From: JAWVFN01 sp963696625
GTDB taxonomy: Bacteria > Actinomycetota > Thermoleophilia > Solirubrobacterales > 70-9
Reading direction: 5' to 3'
Assembly (NCBI GenBank): GCA_963696625.1
Contig: CAVOKZ010000027.1
Coordinates: 1-47,240, forward strand
DNA length: 47,240 nucleotides
Position 1 is the first letter of the stretch, and every line of letters starts with the position of its first letter. Shown in pieces: positions 8,051 through 15,954 of the stretch. The position numbers were made by a program, and so were the translations under genes. Below the pieces are notes generated by a model. That model searched no databases and was not told the origin of the DNA. It saw only the letters and a program-made list of their open reading frames with translations.

Positions 8051-8896
8051 TCCTGGGTCGAGACAGATTCGCTCAGCTTCACCGCCCGCCACGAGGAGGC
8101 GGACGCCGCGTTTGCGAAACGGACGCTCGACCGGCTCGAGGACCTGCGGCTTAAGCTCGAGGAGCGCTTCGACGAGGCGCCGGACGAGATCACTGTCGTG
8201 ATCCACGACAACCCGGCCTGGCTCGCCGCCGCCCACCCACTGCTGCCGGCCGTGCGGCTCGCCGCCGCCCCCGCCGGCCGCCGCTACCTCGCCGGCTGGC
8301 CGATGAAGACCGAGGTCCACATGCTGAACGAGCAGTGGATGGACCAGCGCGCCGGCGGCGAGGACTCCGAGCGCGCCCTGCGCGGCACCGCCGAGCGCAT
8401 GTACGCGATCGTCGTGCTCGCCGCCAACAACCCCGACCTGCCGCCGCTGTGGACGCCGCGGCGCTTCCTGCGCTACCTGCGCTGGGCCTGGCTGATCGAG
8501 GGCGGCGCCCAGTACTTCTCCGGCCAGGTCCCGCTGTTCCGGCCCGCGGTGATCAACCGCCTCCGCGGCGGCTCGCCGCCGAAATTCCCGCCCTCGCGCC
8601 GCGACGCGGTGATCCTCGGCGGCACGGTCTTCGACCTGCTCGAGCGCCACCGCGGGCCCGAGGCCTGCGAGATGCTCGTCCACCGCCTGCGCCGCGACGG
8701 GCCGCGGGGCAACCTCGAGCTCGCCTTCGAGGCCTCGATCCGCGAGGTCGAGGGTGTCTGGCGCGAGTTCATCAACGAGATCGTCGGGCCGCGCTCAGCC
8801 AGTGAGCTGATAGAGCAGCCAGACGAAGAACGTGGCCAGCGCCAGCGCCGCCATGATGCCCGCCGCCAGTCGCCCCGGCGAGCCGATTCCGGGTAG
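8048..8896 (+). CDS. Hypothetical protein, gluzincin-like but lacking an HExxH motif
   Basis: The 282-residue soluble protein has a peptidase-MA-like outline: an amphipathic start (ARHEEADAAFAKRTLDRLED), a beta-type ITVVIHDNP, a long middle, and WAWLIEGGAQYFSGQ near residue 155. That last segment resembles the W-L-x-E-G-x-A-x-Y strand that carries the third zinc ligand in gluzincins. The HExxH helix expected before it is not present, and LTPRRFLRYLR stands in that region. It may be a catalytically dead relative, or the resemblance may be chance. Expression signals come from repeat copy B. The last ~34 codons overlap the convergent DUF2007 gene and are Arg-rich, so the true stop could be slightly earlier if a base is missing. 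Confidence 0.65.
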   Translation: MSWVETDSLSFTARHEEADAAFAKRTLDRLEDLRLKLEERFDEAPDEITVVIHDNPAWLAAAHPLLPAVRLAAAPAGRRYLAGWPMKTEVHMLNEQWMDQRAGGEDSERALRGTAERMYAIVVLAANNPDLPPLWTPRRFLRYLRWAWLIEGGAQYFSGQVPLFRPAVINRLRGGSPPKFPPSRRDAVILGGTVFDLLERHRGPEACEMLVHRLRRDGPRGNLELAFEASIREVEGVWREFINEIVGPRSASELIEQPDEERGQRQRRHDARRQSPRRADSG

Positions 8897-9220
8897 CTCG
8901 CCCGGCTCCGGCAGCTGCGCCTCGAGACCGCCGGCGGAAAGCAGCTCCCGCGCGTACTCGGACCCCGACTCCGGGACCATCACGTCGCGCGGCCCGGCCG
9001 CGAGAAAGTCGGGAACGTCGAAGCCGCGGCTGCGCCGAAGGATGCTGGGGATGCCCTCCTCGAGCAGCATGCCCTGGATCATCTCGGCTTCGGACTGGTT
9101 GCGGCCGCCGGCGACCCGAACGAGGTCACCTCGTGCGTACTGCGGCCTGATCTTGCGCGCGTGCTCCTTGGCGTCGGAGACCGGCTCCTGCTCACCGCTG
9201 CCCGCATAGACGAGGGGCAT
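8795..9220 (-). CDS. DUF2007-type protein with C-terminal membrane helix; upstream zinc ribbon out of reach of a start codon
   Basis: The 141-residue reading begins MPLVYAGSG, contains a DUF2007-like domain (RNQSEAEMIQGMLLEEGIPS, then DVMVPESGSEYARELL) and ends in one transmembrane helix (AAGIMAALALATFFVWLLYQ). In the same frame the coding sense clearly continues upstream to 9292 as TCPRCALAHPLSERFCRQCG, a CxxC...CxxC zinc ribbon, but no start codon exists there. The ATG that overlaps the stop of the JAMM gene (9289-9291) is exactly one base out of frame. A single missing base would restore a full-length protein of about 165 residues coupled to the JAMM gene. The role is unknown; DUF2007 domains are thought to be small signalling or binding modules. 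Confidence 0.72.
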   Translation of the reverse strand: MPLVYAGSGEQEPVSDAKEHARKIRPQYARGDLVRVAGGRNQSEAEMIQGMLLEEGIPSILRRSRGFDVPDFLAAGPRDVMVPESGSEYARELLSAGGLEAQLPEPGELPGIGSPGRLAAGIMAALALATFFVWLLYQLTG

Positions 9221-9287
9221 CCCGCACTGGCGGCAGAAGCGCTCGCTCAGCGGATGGGCAAGCGCGCAGCGCGGGCAGGTGAGCGAC

Positions 9288-9680
9288 TCATCCGACGTCG
9301 AGCTCGACCTCCTCGACCTGGCCCTCGTCGATTCGGAATGCGCGCACCGGCTCCTCGCCCTCGACCAGGGTGACGATCACATAGAGGGTCTCGGGGTAGG
9401 CGGCGAGGTTGATGTCGGTCTGCGAGGGGTAGGCGGGGCTCTTCGTGTGAGAGTGGTAGATCGCCGCGAGATCCTCGCCCGCCTCGTCCATCGCGGTCAT
9501 GATCCGGAACTGGTCGGAGGGGTCGAGGTTGTAGCGGAGCGGGCTCGCCTCGGCGTTTCGCGCCTTGTAGACCTTCGTCACCGCGCCGTCGATGCCGCCG
9601 ATCATCCCGCAGCACTCGTTCGGGTCCTCCTCGCGCGCGTGCGCGATCAGCTCGTCGATCTGCCCTTGAGTCAGTTTCAT
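9288..9680 (-). CDS. JAMM/MPN+ metallopeptidase (Mec-like, CysO-cysteine hydrolase)
   Basis: The ~130-residue JAMM/Mov34 zinc peptidase carries the full motif: a catalytic Glu in DPNECCGMIGG, then YHSHTKSPAYPSQTD (H-x-H-x7-S-x2-D). In Mycobacterium tuberculosis the homologous Mec cleaves cysteine from the C-terminus of the sulfur carrier CysO. The presence of CysM, CysO and an E1/rhodanese protein within 9 kb supports that role here, though desampylase-like removal of other ubiquitin-like proteins is possible. I chose the second Met (MKLTQGQIDEL) as start; a start three codons earlier is also open. It is cytoplasmic. The stop TGA overlaps an ATG that should begin the downstream DUF2007 gene. 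Confidence 0.85.
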   Translation of the reverse strand: MKLTQGQIDELIAHAREEDPNECCGMIGGIDGAVTKVYKARNAEASPLRYNLDPSDQFRIMTAMDEAGEDLAAIYHSHTKSPAYPSQTDINLAAYPETLYVIVTLVEGEEPVRAFRIDEGQVEEVELDVG

Positions 9681-9699
9681 CCCGGCCACAGGACGCTAC

Positions 9700-10536
9700 T
9701 CAATAGAAGTGCGCTCCGGGCGCCCGCGCGGGCTCGCGCAAGTCCCCGGCCGCTGAGCCGAGCAGGTCAGGGTCCTCGCGGCCCAGCTCCCAGAGCAGGT
9801 CGTCGAGAACGGGCGGCGAGATCCCGGAGACCTCGGCGACCGCGGCGAAGGCGTCGCGGGTCGCGGCGCGCACTTCCTCGACCGGGCCCTCGGAAACGAG
9901 TCCCGAGCGCAGCGCGAGCCGCATCAGCACGCTGTCGGCGCATACCTGCCAGTTCTCGGGGTCGGTGATCACCAGGAAGTGACGGCGCTCGGCGATCTTG
10001 CAGAAGAGGAGTGCCTTCTTGCGCAAGGGATCGGAGAAGGCCTCGTAGGCCGAGAGCTGGTCGATCAGTCCCCCGTCGCCCCCGAGCCGGCCGCTGGCGT
10101 TCTCGATCAGCGCCTCGGCTGAGCCGTTGTGGTCGCGGACCATCCCCTGGGCCAGGTCGCGCCAGAGCCGGGCGCGCTCGCCGGGGTCGGAGACGACCTG
10201 GCCGCAGGCGCTGAACATCGCCGCCACCCGCTCTTCGCTGACCTCCGCCAGCGCGCGGGCGCTGAGCGTCCCGGCGCGGTTCTTCTCGGCGCTGACCCCG
10301 AGCGCCCAGAGCAGGGCGCTGCCGTCATAAGGACCGTCGGCCTCGACCAGGCAGGGCTTGTCGAAGCCGGTGCCGTGGTCGATCGCCGAGAGGAAGAGTG
10401 CAACGTCGGGGCTGGGAACGTGCGCGAAGTCCGGCGGCTTGTAGTCCGCCGCGATCTCCCGCACGCGGCCGGCGACGCTCCGTATGACGGGCGGCTCCTC
10501 CGCATCGCGGCCGGGGCCGCCGGCGCGCTCCGCCAC
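9700..10536 (-). CDS. HhH-GPD-superfamily-like protein (AGOG-type DNA glycosylase resemblance)
   Basis: The 278-residue protein is likely soluble. Its C-terminal third has segments that recall archaeal-type 8-oxoguanine glycosylase AGOG and related helix-hairpin-helix enzymes: SDPLRKKALLFCKIAERR, WQVCADSVLMRLALRSGLV and SGISPPVLDDLLWELGRE. The last aligns with the P-P-x-x-L-D-x-L-x-W-x-L-G end of AGOG. The presumed catalytic Lys would be in LRKKALLF, but this is not certain. The GTG start shares its G with the cysM stop (TAGTG), so it is translationally coupled to cysM. Whether it repairs DNA or acts on a nucleoside, as queuosine-salvage glycosylases of the same fold do, cannot be told. Confidence 0.5.
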   Translation of the reverse strand: MAERAGGPGRDAEEPPVIRSVAGRVREIAADYKPPDFAHVPSPDVALFLSAIDHGTGFDKPCLVEADGPYDGSALLWALGVSAEKNRAGTLSARALAEVSEERVAAMFSACGQVVSDPGERARLWRDLAQGMVRDHNGSAEALIENASGRLGGDGGLIDQLSAYEAFSDPLRKKALLFCKIAERRHFLVITDPENWQVCADSVLMRLALRSGLVSEGPVEEVRAATRDAFAAVAEVSGISPPVLDDLLWELGREDPDLLGSAAGDLREPARAPGAHFY

Positions 10537-11504
10537 TACCACCAAACGGTCGAGTCGACGCCCTCCAGCTCCTCGATCGGCTTGGTGTAGATCCCGGAGG
10601 ACAGGTACTTCCAGCCGTCGTCGGGGACGAGGAAGACGACGTTCCCTTCGTCGAGCTCGGAGGCGATGCGGCCGGCGACGTAGGCGATCGCACCTGAGGA
10701 GACGCCCGCGAACAGCCCCTCCTCCTCGAGCAGCTTCTTGGTCCAGACGATCGCGTCCATGTTCGAAACCATGATCTTGCGGTCGAGGACGCTGAGATCG
10801 ATGATCGGAGGGATGAACCCGTCGTCGAGCGAGCGCAGGCCCTGCACCAGCTCGCCCTGCATCGGCTCGGCGGCGACGATCTTGGTCTCGGGGTTCTCCT
10901 CCTTGAGCCGGCGGCCGTTGCCCATCAGGGTGCCGCCGGTGCCGAGGCCGCCGACGAAGGCGGCGACCTCTCCGATCTCGTCGAGGATCTCCGGCGCCGT
11001 GCCCTCATAGTGGGCGCGCGGGTTCGCCTCGTTGCCGTACTGGTAGGGCATGTAATAGGAGGCGTCGCCCTCGGCCATCTCGAGCGCCAGCTCGACCGCG
11101 CCGTTGGAGCCCTTGGCGCCTTCGGAATAGACGATCTCGGCGCCGTACATGTCGAGCAGCTGGGTGCGCTCCCGGGTCACGTTGTCGGGCATCACGACCT
11201 TGAGCGGATAGCCCTTGCGGCGGCAGACCATGCCGAGCGAGATGCCGGTGTTGCCGGAAGTGGGTTCGAGGATCGTCTGGCCCGGCTCGATCGCCCCCTT
11301 GTCCTCGGCGTCGGAGATCATCGCCAGCGCGATCCGGTCCTTGACCGATCCGGTCGGGTTGCGCCCCTCGAGCTTTGCCCAGATGCGGACGCCCGGCTTC
11401 GGCGACAACCGCGGCAACTCCACCAAGGGGGTATTCCCGATCGACTCGAGGACGTTTCCGAAATGCCCGCCGCACGGGCGATTGAGAGTTATCTCCTGAG
11501 CCAT
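10536..11504 (-). CDS. cysM: Cysteine synthase, CysM type
   Basis: This PLP-dependent beta-substituting enzyme makes cysteine or a CysO-cysteine adduct. The 322 residues contain NVLESIGNTPLVELPRL, the PLP lysine in the conserved NPTGSVKDRIALAMI, the substrate loop EPTSGNTGISLGM and the phosphate-binding GGLGTGGTLMGNGR. The long C-terminal end (KPIEELEGVDSTVWW) matches the mycobacterial CysM group, which uses O-phosphoserine and thiocarboxylated CysO rather than sulfide. The ATG at 11504 follows GGTGG and a good promoter (TTAGGC-N17-TATACT), so a longer upstream reading is rejected. It heads a leftward operon with the AGOG-like gene; the JAMM gene follows after a further ~20 bases. Confidence 0.92.
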   Translation of the reverse strand: MAQEITLNRPCGGHFGNVLESIGNTPLVELPRLSPKPGVRIWAKLEGRNPTGSVKDRIALAMISDAEDKGAIEPGQTILEPTSGNTGISLGMVCRRKGYPLKVVMPDNVTRERTQLLDMYGAEIVYSEGAKGSNGAVELALEMAEGDASYYMPYQYGNEANPRAHYEGTAPEILDEIGEVAAFVGGLGTGGTLMGNGRRLKEENPETKIVAAEPMQGELVQGLRSLDDGFIPPIIDLSVLDRKIMVSNMDAIVWTKKLLEEEGLFAGVSSGAIAYVAGRIASELDEGNVVFLVPDDGWKYLSSGIYTKPIEELEGVDSTVWW

Positions 11505-11511
11505 CCGACCA

Positions 11512-11549
11512 CCTGATCGGAGTATAGCTTCAAAAAGTGAAGTGCCTAA
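11512..11549 (-). promoter_or_regulatory. cysM promoter with motif shared with the moeZ-like gene
   Basis: On the minus strand TTAGGC (11544-11549) and TATACT (11521-11526) are 17 bases apart, giving a start near 11514 and a leader of about 10 bases. The plus-strand strings CCTGATCGG (11512-11520) and CTTCAAAAAGT (11528-11538) both recur in the same order upstream of the moeZ-like gene (CCTGATCAGG, CTTCAAAAAGT). CTTCAAAAAGTGAAG is itself an inverted repeat. Confidence 0.5.
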
Positions 11550-11703
11550 GGGCTGAGCCGCCCAGACAGTTCGTCCAACCGTGAGTCGGCGCGGGGCGAG
11601 CATGGTAGGAGAAAACGACTAGGGTTTTTCACATTCGCCTACGGGGCCCGATGAGGGCCCGACACGAAACGAGGATCAACCCTCGAATGGAGGAACTACC
11701 CCA

Positions 11704-12621
11704 ATGAAGCGCAACCGTCTCTTGACGATGGGGCTCGCAGCTTTCGTCGCCCTCATCGCGCTCGTCGCCGTTGGTTGCGGCGACGACGACAACGACAGCA
11801 CCTCTTCAACCAGCTCGTCCGGTGGTGACCTGACGGCCACACCGGGCATCGACGTCGCCAAGGACGACGCGATCGCAAGCGCGGCCGCCGGCGCCGTCAA
11901 GAACGCCGGCGAGCTGAGCGTGGCGGCCGACGCCACCTACCCGCCGATGGAGTTCTACGCCAAGGGTGACAACAGCACGGTGATCGGCGCCGACGCCGAC
12001 ATCGCCAAGGCGCTCGGCCAGATCATGGGCCTCACGCCGAACGTGCAGAACGTCACCTTCGACAGCATCATCCCGGGGCTGGCGGCCAGCAAGTACGACA
12101 TGGGCATTTCCTCGTTCACCGACACCAAGGAGCGCGAGGCGACGGTCGACTTCGTCACCTACGCCCAGGCCGGCACCTCGTTCTACGAGGGCGCCGACAG
12201 CGACGCGAACCCGTCGACGCTCGAGGACCTCTGCGACCACTCCGTCGCGGTCGAGAAGGGCACCACGCAGCAGGAGGACGCCGAGGGCCAGGCCAAGAAG
12301 TGCACGGTCGACGTCCAGGTCTTCCCCGACCAGAACGGCGCCAACCTGGCGATCTCGAGCGGTAAGGCCGAGTTCGGCATGGCCGACTCGCCCGTCGCCG
12401 CGTACATCGTCGAGCAGTCCGACGGGCAGTTCAAGCTCGGCGAGGCCTATGGCGTGGCTCCGTACGGAATCGCGCTGACCAAGGGCAGCGGGCTCGTACA
12501 GCCGACGCTCGACGCCGTCAAGGCGCTTTACGACGACGGCACGATGCAGAAGATATTCGACTACTGGCAGCTCCCGGACGCCGCGATCGAGACCCCGGCG
12601 ATCAACGGAGCAACCAGTTAG
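11704..12621 (+). CDS. Polar amino-acid ABC transporter substrate-binding lipoprotein
   Basis: The 305-residue family-3 solute-binding protein begins with a lipoprotein signal (basic start, hydrophobic core ALIALVAVGCG) with the lipidated Cys at about residue 25. An Asp/Ser/Thr-rich linker follows. The mature domain has the usual family-3 beginning ELSVAADATYPPMEFYAKGD, then GADADIAKALGQIMGL, PGLAASKYDMGISSFTDTKE and the C-terminal GVAPYGIALTKGSGL. It captures an amino acid such as glutamine, glutamate, arginine or histidine outside the membrane and delivers it to the permease that follows. A GGAGG site lies just before the ATG. A GGGCCC...GGGCCC hairpin at about 11645-11662 lies in the leader. 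It forms an operon with the next two genes. Confidence 0.92.
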   Translation: MKRNRLLTMGLAAFVALIALVAVGCGDDDNDSTSSTSSSGGDLTATPGIDVAKDDAIASAAAGAVKNAGELSVAADATYPPMEFYAKGDNSTVIGADADIAKALGQIMGLTPNVQNVTFDSIIPGLAASKYDMGISSFTDTKEREATVDFVTYAQAGTSFYEGADSDANPSTLEDLCDHSVAVEKGTTQQEDAEGQAKKCTVDVQVFPDQNGANLAISSGKAEFGMADSPVAAYIVEQSDGQFKLGEAYGVAPYGIALTKGSGLVQPTLDAVKALYDDGTMQKIFDYWQLPDAAIETPAINGATS

Positions 12622-12640
12622 CTAGGAGGCAACCAAGCCG

Positions 12641-13627
12641 GTGAGCTCAACTCCCGGCACCGGGACACCGACGGACCCGGGACGGCCAGAAGAGATCAAG
12701 GCCGTCCCGGTCCGTCACCCCGGACGATGGGTCGCGGCGGCGATCGTCGCCTTGATTCTGGTTTCGATCGCGAAGTCAATCGCGACGAATGACAACTTCG
12801 AGTGGGGCCTGGTCGGCGACTATCTCTTCGACGACCGCGTTCTCAGCGGCGTCGTCAAGACGATCGAGCTGACCCTCCTGGCGATGGTCAGCGGCATCAT
12901 CCTCGGGGTGCTTATGGCGGTCATGCGCCTCTCGCCGAACCCGCTGATCAGCGGCTTCAGCTGGGCCTACATCTGGGCCCTCCGCGGCACACCGCTGATC
13001 GTTCAAATCCTCTTCTGGAACAACATCGCCGCTCTATACCCAAGTGTCGACCTCGGCATCCCCTTCGGCCCCTCGTTCATCCACCTCGACCCGAACGACA
13101 TCGTCACACCGTTCATGGCCGGCATGCTCGCACTCGGGCTGAACGAAGGGGCCTATATGGCGGAGATCGTGCGGGCCGGGATCATCTCGGTCGACGAGGG
13201 CCAGACCGAGGCGTCGAAGGCGCTCGGGATGACCCGGGGCCAGACAATGCGGCGGATCATCCTCCCCCAGGCAATGCGGGTGATCATCCCGCCCACCGGC
13301 AACGAGACGATCTCGATGCTCAAGAACTCCTCGCTGGTCGCCTTCATCGCCGTCACCGAGCTGCTGTACTCGGTGCAGCTGATCTATGCCCAGAACTACA
13401 AGGTGATTCCGCTGCTGATCGTGGCCAGCATCTGGTATCTGGCGATGACCACCGTGCTCTCGATCGGCCAGTTCTTCCTCGAGCGCTACTACGGCCGGGG
13501 GCGTTCCCGCGACGAGCAGATGAGCTTGTTCGAGCAGGTTCGCTCCGGCTGGGCGGCACGCCACGCCGACCCCGATGACCTGATCCCGCCCCGCAGCGAC
13601 GATCAGACCGGCGGAGGAGCCTTCTGA
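12641..13627 (+). CDS. Polar amino-acid ABC transporter permease
   Basis: The 328-residue HisM/GlnP-type inner-membrane permease has a cytoplasmic Pro-rich start, a first helix (RWVAAAIVALILVSIAKSI), and the conserved start of the permease domain VVKTIELTLLAMVSGIILG. It continues with WALRGTPLIVQILFW and the EAA loop EIVRAGIISVDEGQTEASKALG. ILPQAMRVIIPPTGNETISM and the KNSSLVAFIAVTELLY end motif follow. The GTG start lies 20 bases after the binding-protein stop, behind a GGAGG site. The C-terminal ~35 residues are charged and extend beyond the usual family end. It forms the membrane channel with the ATPase that overlaps its stop codon. Confidence 0.92.
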   Translation: MSSTPGTGTPTDPGRPEEIKAVPVRHPGRWVAAAIVALILVSIAKSIATNDNFEWGLVGDYLFDDRVLSGVVKTIELTLLAMVSGIILGVLMAVMRLSPNPLISGFSWAYIWALRGTPLIVQILFWNNIAALYPSVDLGIPFGPSFIHLDPNDIVTPFMAGMLALGLNEGAYMAEIVRAGIISVDEGQTEASKALGMTRGQTMRRIILPQAMRVIIPPTGNETISMLKNSSLVAFIAVTELLYSVQLIYAQNYKVIPLLIVASIWYLAMTTVLSIGQFFLERYYGRGRSRDEQMSLFEQVRSGWAARHADPDDLIPPRSDDQTGGGAF

Positions 13628-14397
13628 TGGCGGAGACGATCGTCAAAGCCGAGGGCGTCCATAAGTCGTACGGACGGCTCGAAGTGCTGAAGGGCGTCTC
13701 GATGGAGGTCAACAAGGGCGAGGTCTTCGTCCTCCTCGGCCCCTCCGGCTCGGGCAAGTCGACCTTCCTGCGCTGCATCAACCACCTCGAGAAGATCAAC
13801 GCCGGCCGCATCTACGTCGACGGCGACCTGATCGGCTACCGCGAGCGCGACGGCAAGCTCCACGAGCAGAAGGATTCCGAGATCGTGGCCAGCCGCGCGG
13901 AGATCGGCATGGTCTTCCAGAGCTTCAACCTCTTCCCGCACATGACCGCGATCGAGAACGTGATGCTCGCCCAGCGGATCGTCCTCGGGCGCAAGTCCGA
14001 CGAGGCGAGAGCCAAGGCCATCGAGCTGATCGAGCGGGTCGGGCTCGCCGACAAGGTCGACGAGTATCCGTCGCGGCTTTCCGGCGGTCAGCAGCAGCGC
14101 GTGGCGATCGCCCGGGCTCTGGCGATGGATCCGTTGCTGATGCTGTTCGACGAGGTGACCAGCGCTCTTGACCCCGAGCTTGTCCAGGACGTGCTCGACG
14201 TAATGCGCGGCCTCGCCAAGGAGGGGATGACGATGATCGTCGTCACCCACGAAATGGGCTTCGCGCGTGACGTCGCCGACCAGGTCGTGTTCATGGACCA
14301 GGGTGTGATCGTCGAGCAGGGGTCGCCTAAGCAGGTCATCGAAAGGCCCAGGGAAGAGCGGACGAAGAGGTTCCTCGGTCAGGTCCGTGACCACTAG
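13627..14397 (+). CDS. Polar amino-acid ABC transporter ATP-binding protein (GlnQ-like)
   Basis: The 256-residue ATPase has Walker A GPSGSGKSTFLRCIN near residue 40, the Q-loop MVFQSFNLFPHMT, the signature LSGGQQQRVAIARALA, Walker B LMLFDEVTSALDPE and the H-loop VVTHEMGF. The F-N-L-F-P-H-M-T sequence is typical of GlnQ/HisP-type amino-acid importers. An insertion of about ten residues (YRERDGKLHEQKD) follows the first strand pair, as in several actinobacterial homologues. The ATG overlaps the permease stop (TGATG), so the two are coupled. A pyridoxal-phosphate decarboxylase starts 3 bases after its stop, which puts amino-acid import and a decarboxylase in one transcript. Confidence 0.94.
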   Translation: MAETIVKAEGVHKSYGRLEVLKGVSMEVNKGEVFVLLGPSGSGKSTFLRCINHLEKINAGRIYVDGDLIGYRERDGKLHEQKDSEIVASRAEIGMVFQSFNLFPHMTAIENVMLAQRIVLGRKSDEARAKAIELIERVGLADKVDEYPSRLSGGQQQRVAIARALAMDPLLMLFDEVTSALDPELVQDVLDVMRGLAKEGMTMIVVTHEMGFARDVADQVVFMDQGVIVEQGSPKQVIERPREERTKRFLGQVRDH

Positions 14398-14400
14398 GGC

Positions 14401-15891
14401 GTGACCGACCAGAACGCCACGCCGTACGTCGACGCGCTGCTCGCCTGGGCGGACCGCAACCCCGGGCGGCTCAGCATCCCCGGCCACAAGGGCGGGCCCG
14501 GCGCCGATCCGGCGCTGCTCGCGCTCACAGGTGAGGCCGGCCTCGCCCACGACATCCCCGCTCTGATCGAAGAGATCGACGTCGGGCCGGATTCGCCGTT
14601 CCAGCGGGCGCAGCGGCTCGCGGCCGGCGCATGGGGAGCACGGCGCTCGTGGTTCCTCGTCAACGGCGCCTCGCAGGGCAACCACGCCGGCTGCCTGGTG
14701 CTGGCGCATCTCGCCGGCGCCGCCGGCGAAACCGAGGGCCCGAACGTCGTCGTCCAGCGCAACGTGCACACGAGCACCATCGACGGGTTGGTTCTCACCG
14801 GGCTGCGGCCGAGCTTCGTCGCCCCCGAGCTCGACGCCGAGCTGCAGATCGCCCACTGCATAACCCCCGAGTCGCTGTCGGCCGCGCTCGACGCCGCCCC
14901 CGGGGCGGTCGCGGCCTATGTCGTCTCCCCCACCTATTTCGGCGCCGCCGCCGACACGGCCGCGCTTGCCGGAGTCGCTCACGACCACGGGGTGCCGCTG
15001 ATCGCGGACGAGTCGTGGGGCGGGCACATGCGCTTCTCGCCGCAGCTGCCCGAGGATGGGATCGGCGCCGGCGCCGACCTCGTCATCTCCTCGACCCACA
15101 AGATGGTCGGCAGCCTCACCCAGTCGGCGATCCTCCACCTCGGCGGCGGCGAGCTGCTCGACGAGACGGTCGTCGACCGCTGCGTGACCGCGATCGAGAC
15201 GACCAGCCCCAGCGCCCTGCTGTGCGGCTCACTCGACGCCGCCCGCCGCCTCGCCGCCACCCGCGGCGAGGAATTGCTCGCCGAGACGATCTCCTCGCTC
15301 GCCGAGGGGCGCGAACAGCTGCGCGCGATAGAGGGGATCGACGTCCTCGACGAGCGCCTGATCGGGCGGCCCGGGGTCGACGCGTGGGATCCGCTGCGGC
15401 TGGCGATCGACGTGCGCGGCACCGGCACCACCGGCTATCGGCTCGCGCGCATGGTGCGCGAGCAAGACGACATCTTCTTCGAGCTCGCCTCCGAGAACGT
15501 GATCGTCGCCGCCTTCAGCATCGGCGCCCCCGCCGAGCCGCTGCTCGACCGCCTGCTCGCAGCGCTCGGCCCCGCCGTCGAGCGGCTCGAGCCGAGCGAC
15601 CGCACCGAGCACGGCCAGTTCGCCCCCCCGCCGCCCTGGGGCGAGCTGCGGATGACCCCGCGCGAAGCGTTCTTCGGTCCCCAGCAGCCGGTCCCGCTCG
15701 ACGACTCAGCTGGCCGGGTCGCCGCCGAGTCGCTGGCCGCCTACCCACCGGGAGTTCCCAACGTCCTCCCCGGCGAGCTGATCACCGAGCCGACGATCTC
15801 CTACATCCACGAGACCCTCGACCACGGCGGCAGCCTCCGCGGCGCCAGCGACCGCAGCCTGAAGACTGTGCGGGTTGTCGCAAATAGCTGA
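14401..15891 (+). CDS. Orn/Lys/Arg decarboxylase family protein (PLP, fold type I)
   Basis: The 496-residue enzyme belongs to the bacterial ornithine/lysine/arginine decarboxylase group (SpeA/YaaO-like). It has the N-terminal LSIPGHKGGPGADPAL, the turn NGASQGNHAG, VQRNVHTSTIDGLVLTG, the cofactor-binding ADESWGGHMRF near residue 205 and the PLP lysine in SSTHKMVGSLTQ near residue 234. The C-terminal region contains NVLPGELITEPTISYIHE, as in the family. The likely reaction is decarboxylation of a basic amino acid to a polyamine precursor such as agmatine, cadaverine or putrescine. The GTG start is 3 bases after the amino-acid importer ATPase, so the transporter may supply its substrate. Which basic amino acid is used cannot be read here. 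Confidence 0.88.
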   Translation: MTDQNATPYVDALLAWADRNPGRLSIPGHKGGPGADPALLALTGEAGLAHDIPALIEEIDVGPDSPFQRAQRLAAGAWGARRSWFLVNGASQGNHAGCLVLAHLAGAAGETEGPNVVVQRNVHTSTIDGLVLTGLRPSFVAPELDAELQIAHCITPESLSAALDAAPGAVAAYVVSPTYFGAAADTAALAGVAHDHGVPLIADESWGGHMRFSPQLPEDGIGAGADLVISSTHKMVGSLTQSAILHLGGGELLDETVVDRCVTAIETTSPSALLCGSLDAARRLAATRGEELLAETISSLAEGREQLRAIEGIDVLDERLIGRPGVDAWDPLRLAIDVRGTGTTGYRLARMVREQDDIFFELASENVIVAAFSIGAPAEPLLDRLLAALGPAVERLEPSDRTEHGQFAPPPPWGELRMTPREAFFGPQQPVPLDDSAGRVAAESLAAYPPGVPNVLPGELITEPTISYIHETLDHGGSLRGASDRSLKTVRVVANS

Positions 15892-15954
15892 CTTCTGAGC
15901 AGGTCCCGGCCGTACCTCCGGGGTGATTCGGGGCGCTCTTGAACTAGACCGCCA

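Noticed and set aside
14631..15887. 418-codon frame overlapping the decarboxylase
   Set aside because: Arg-rich shadow of the PLP enzyme, which is fully supported by motifs.
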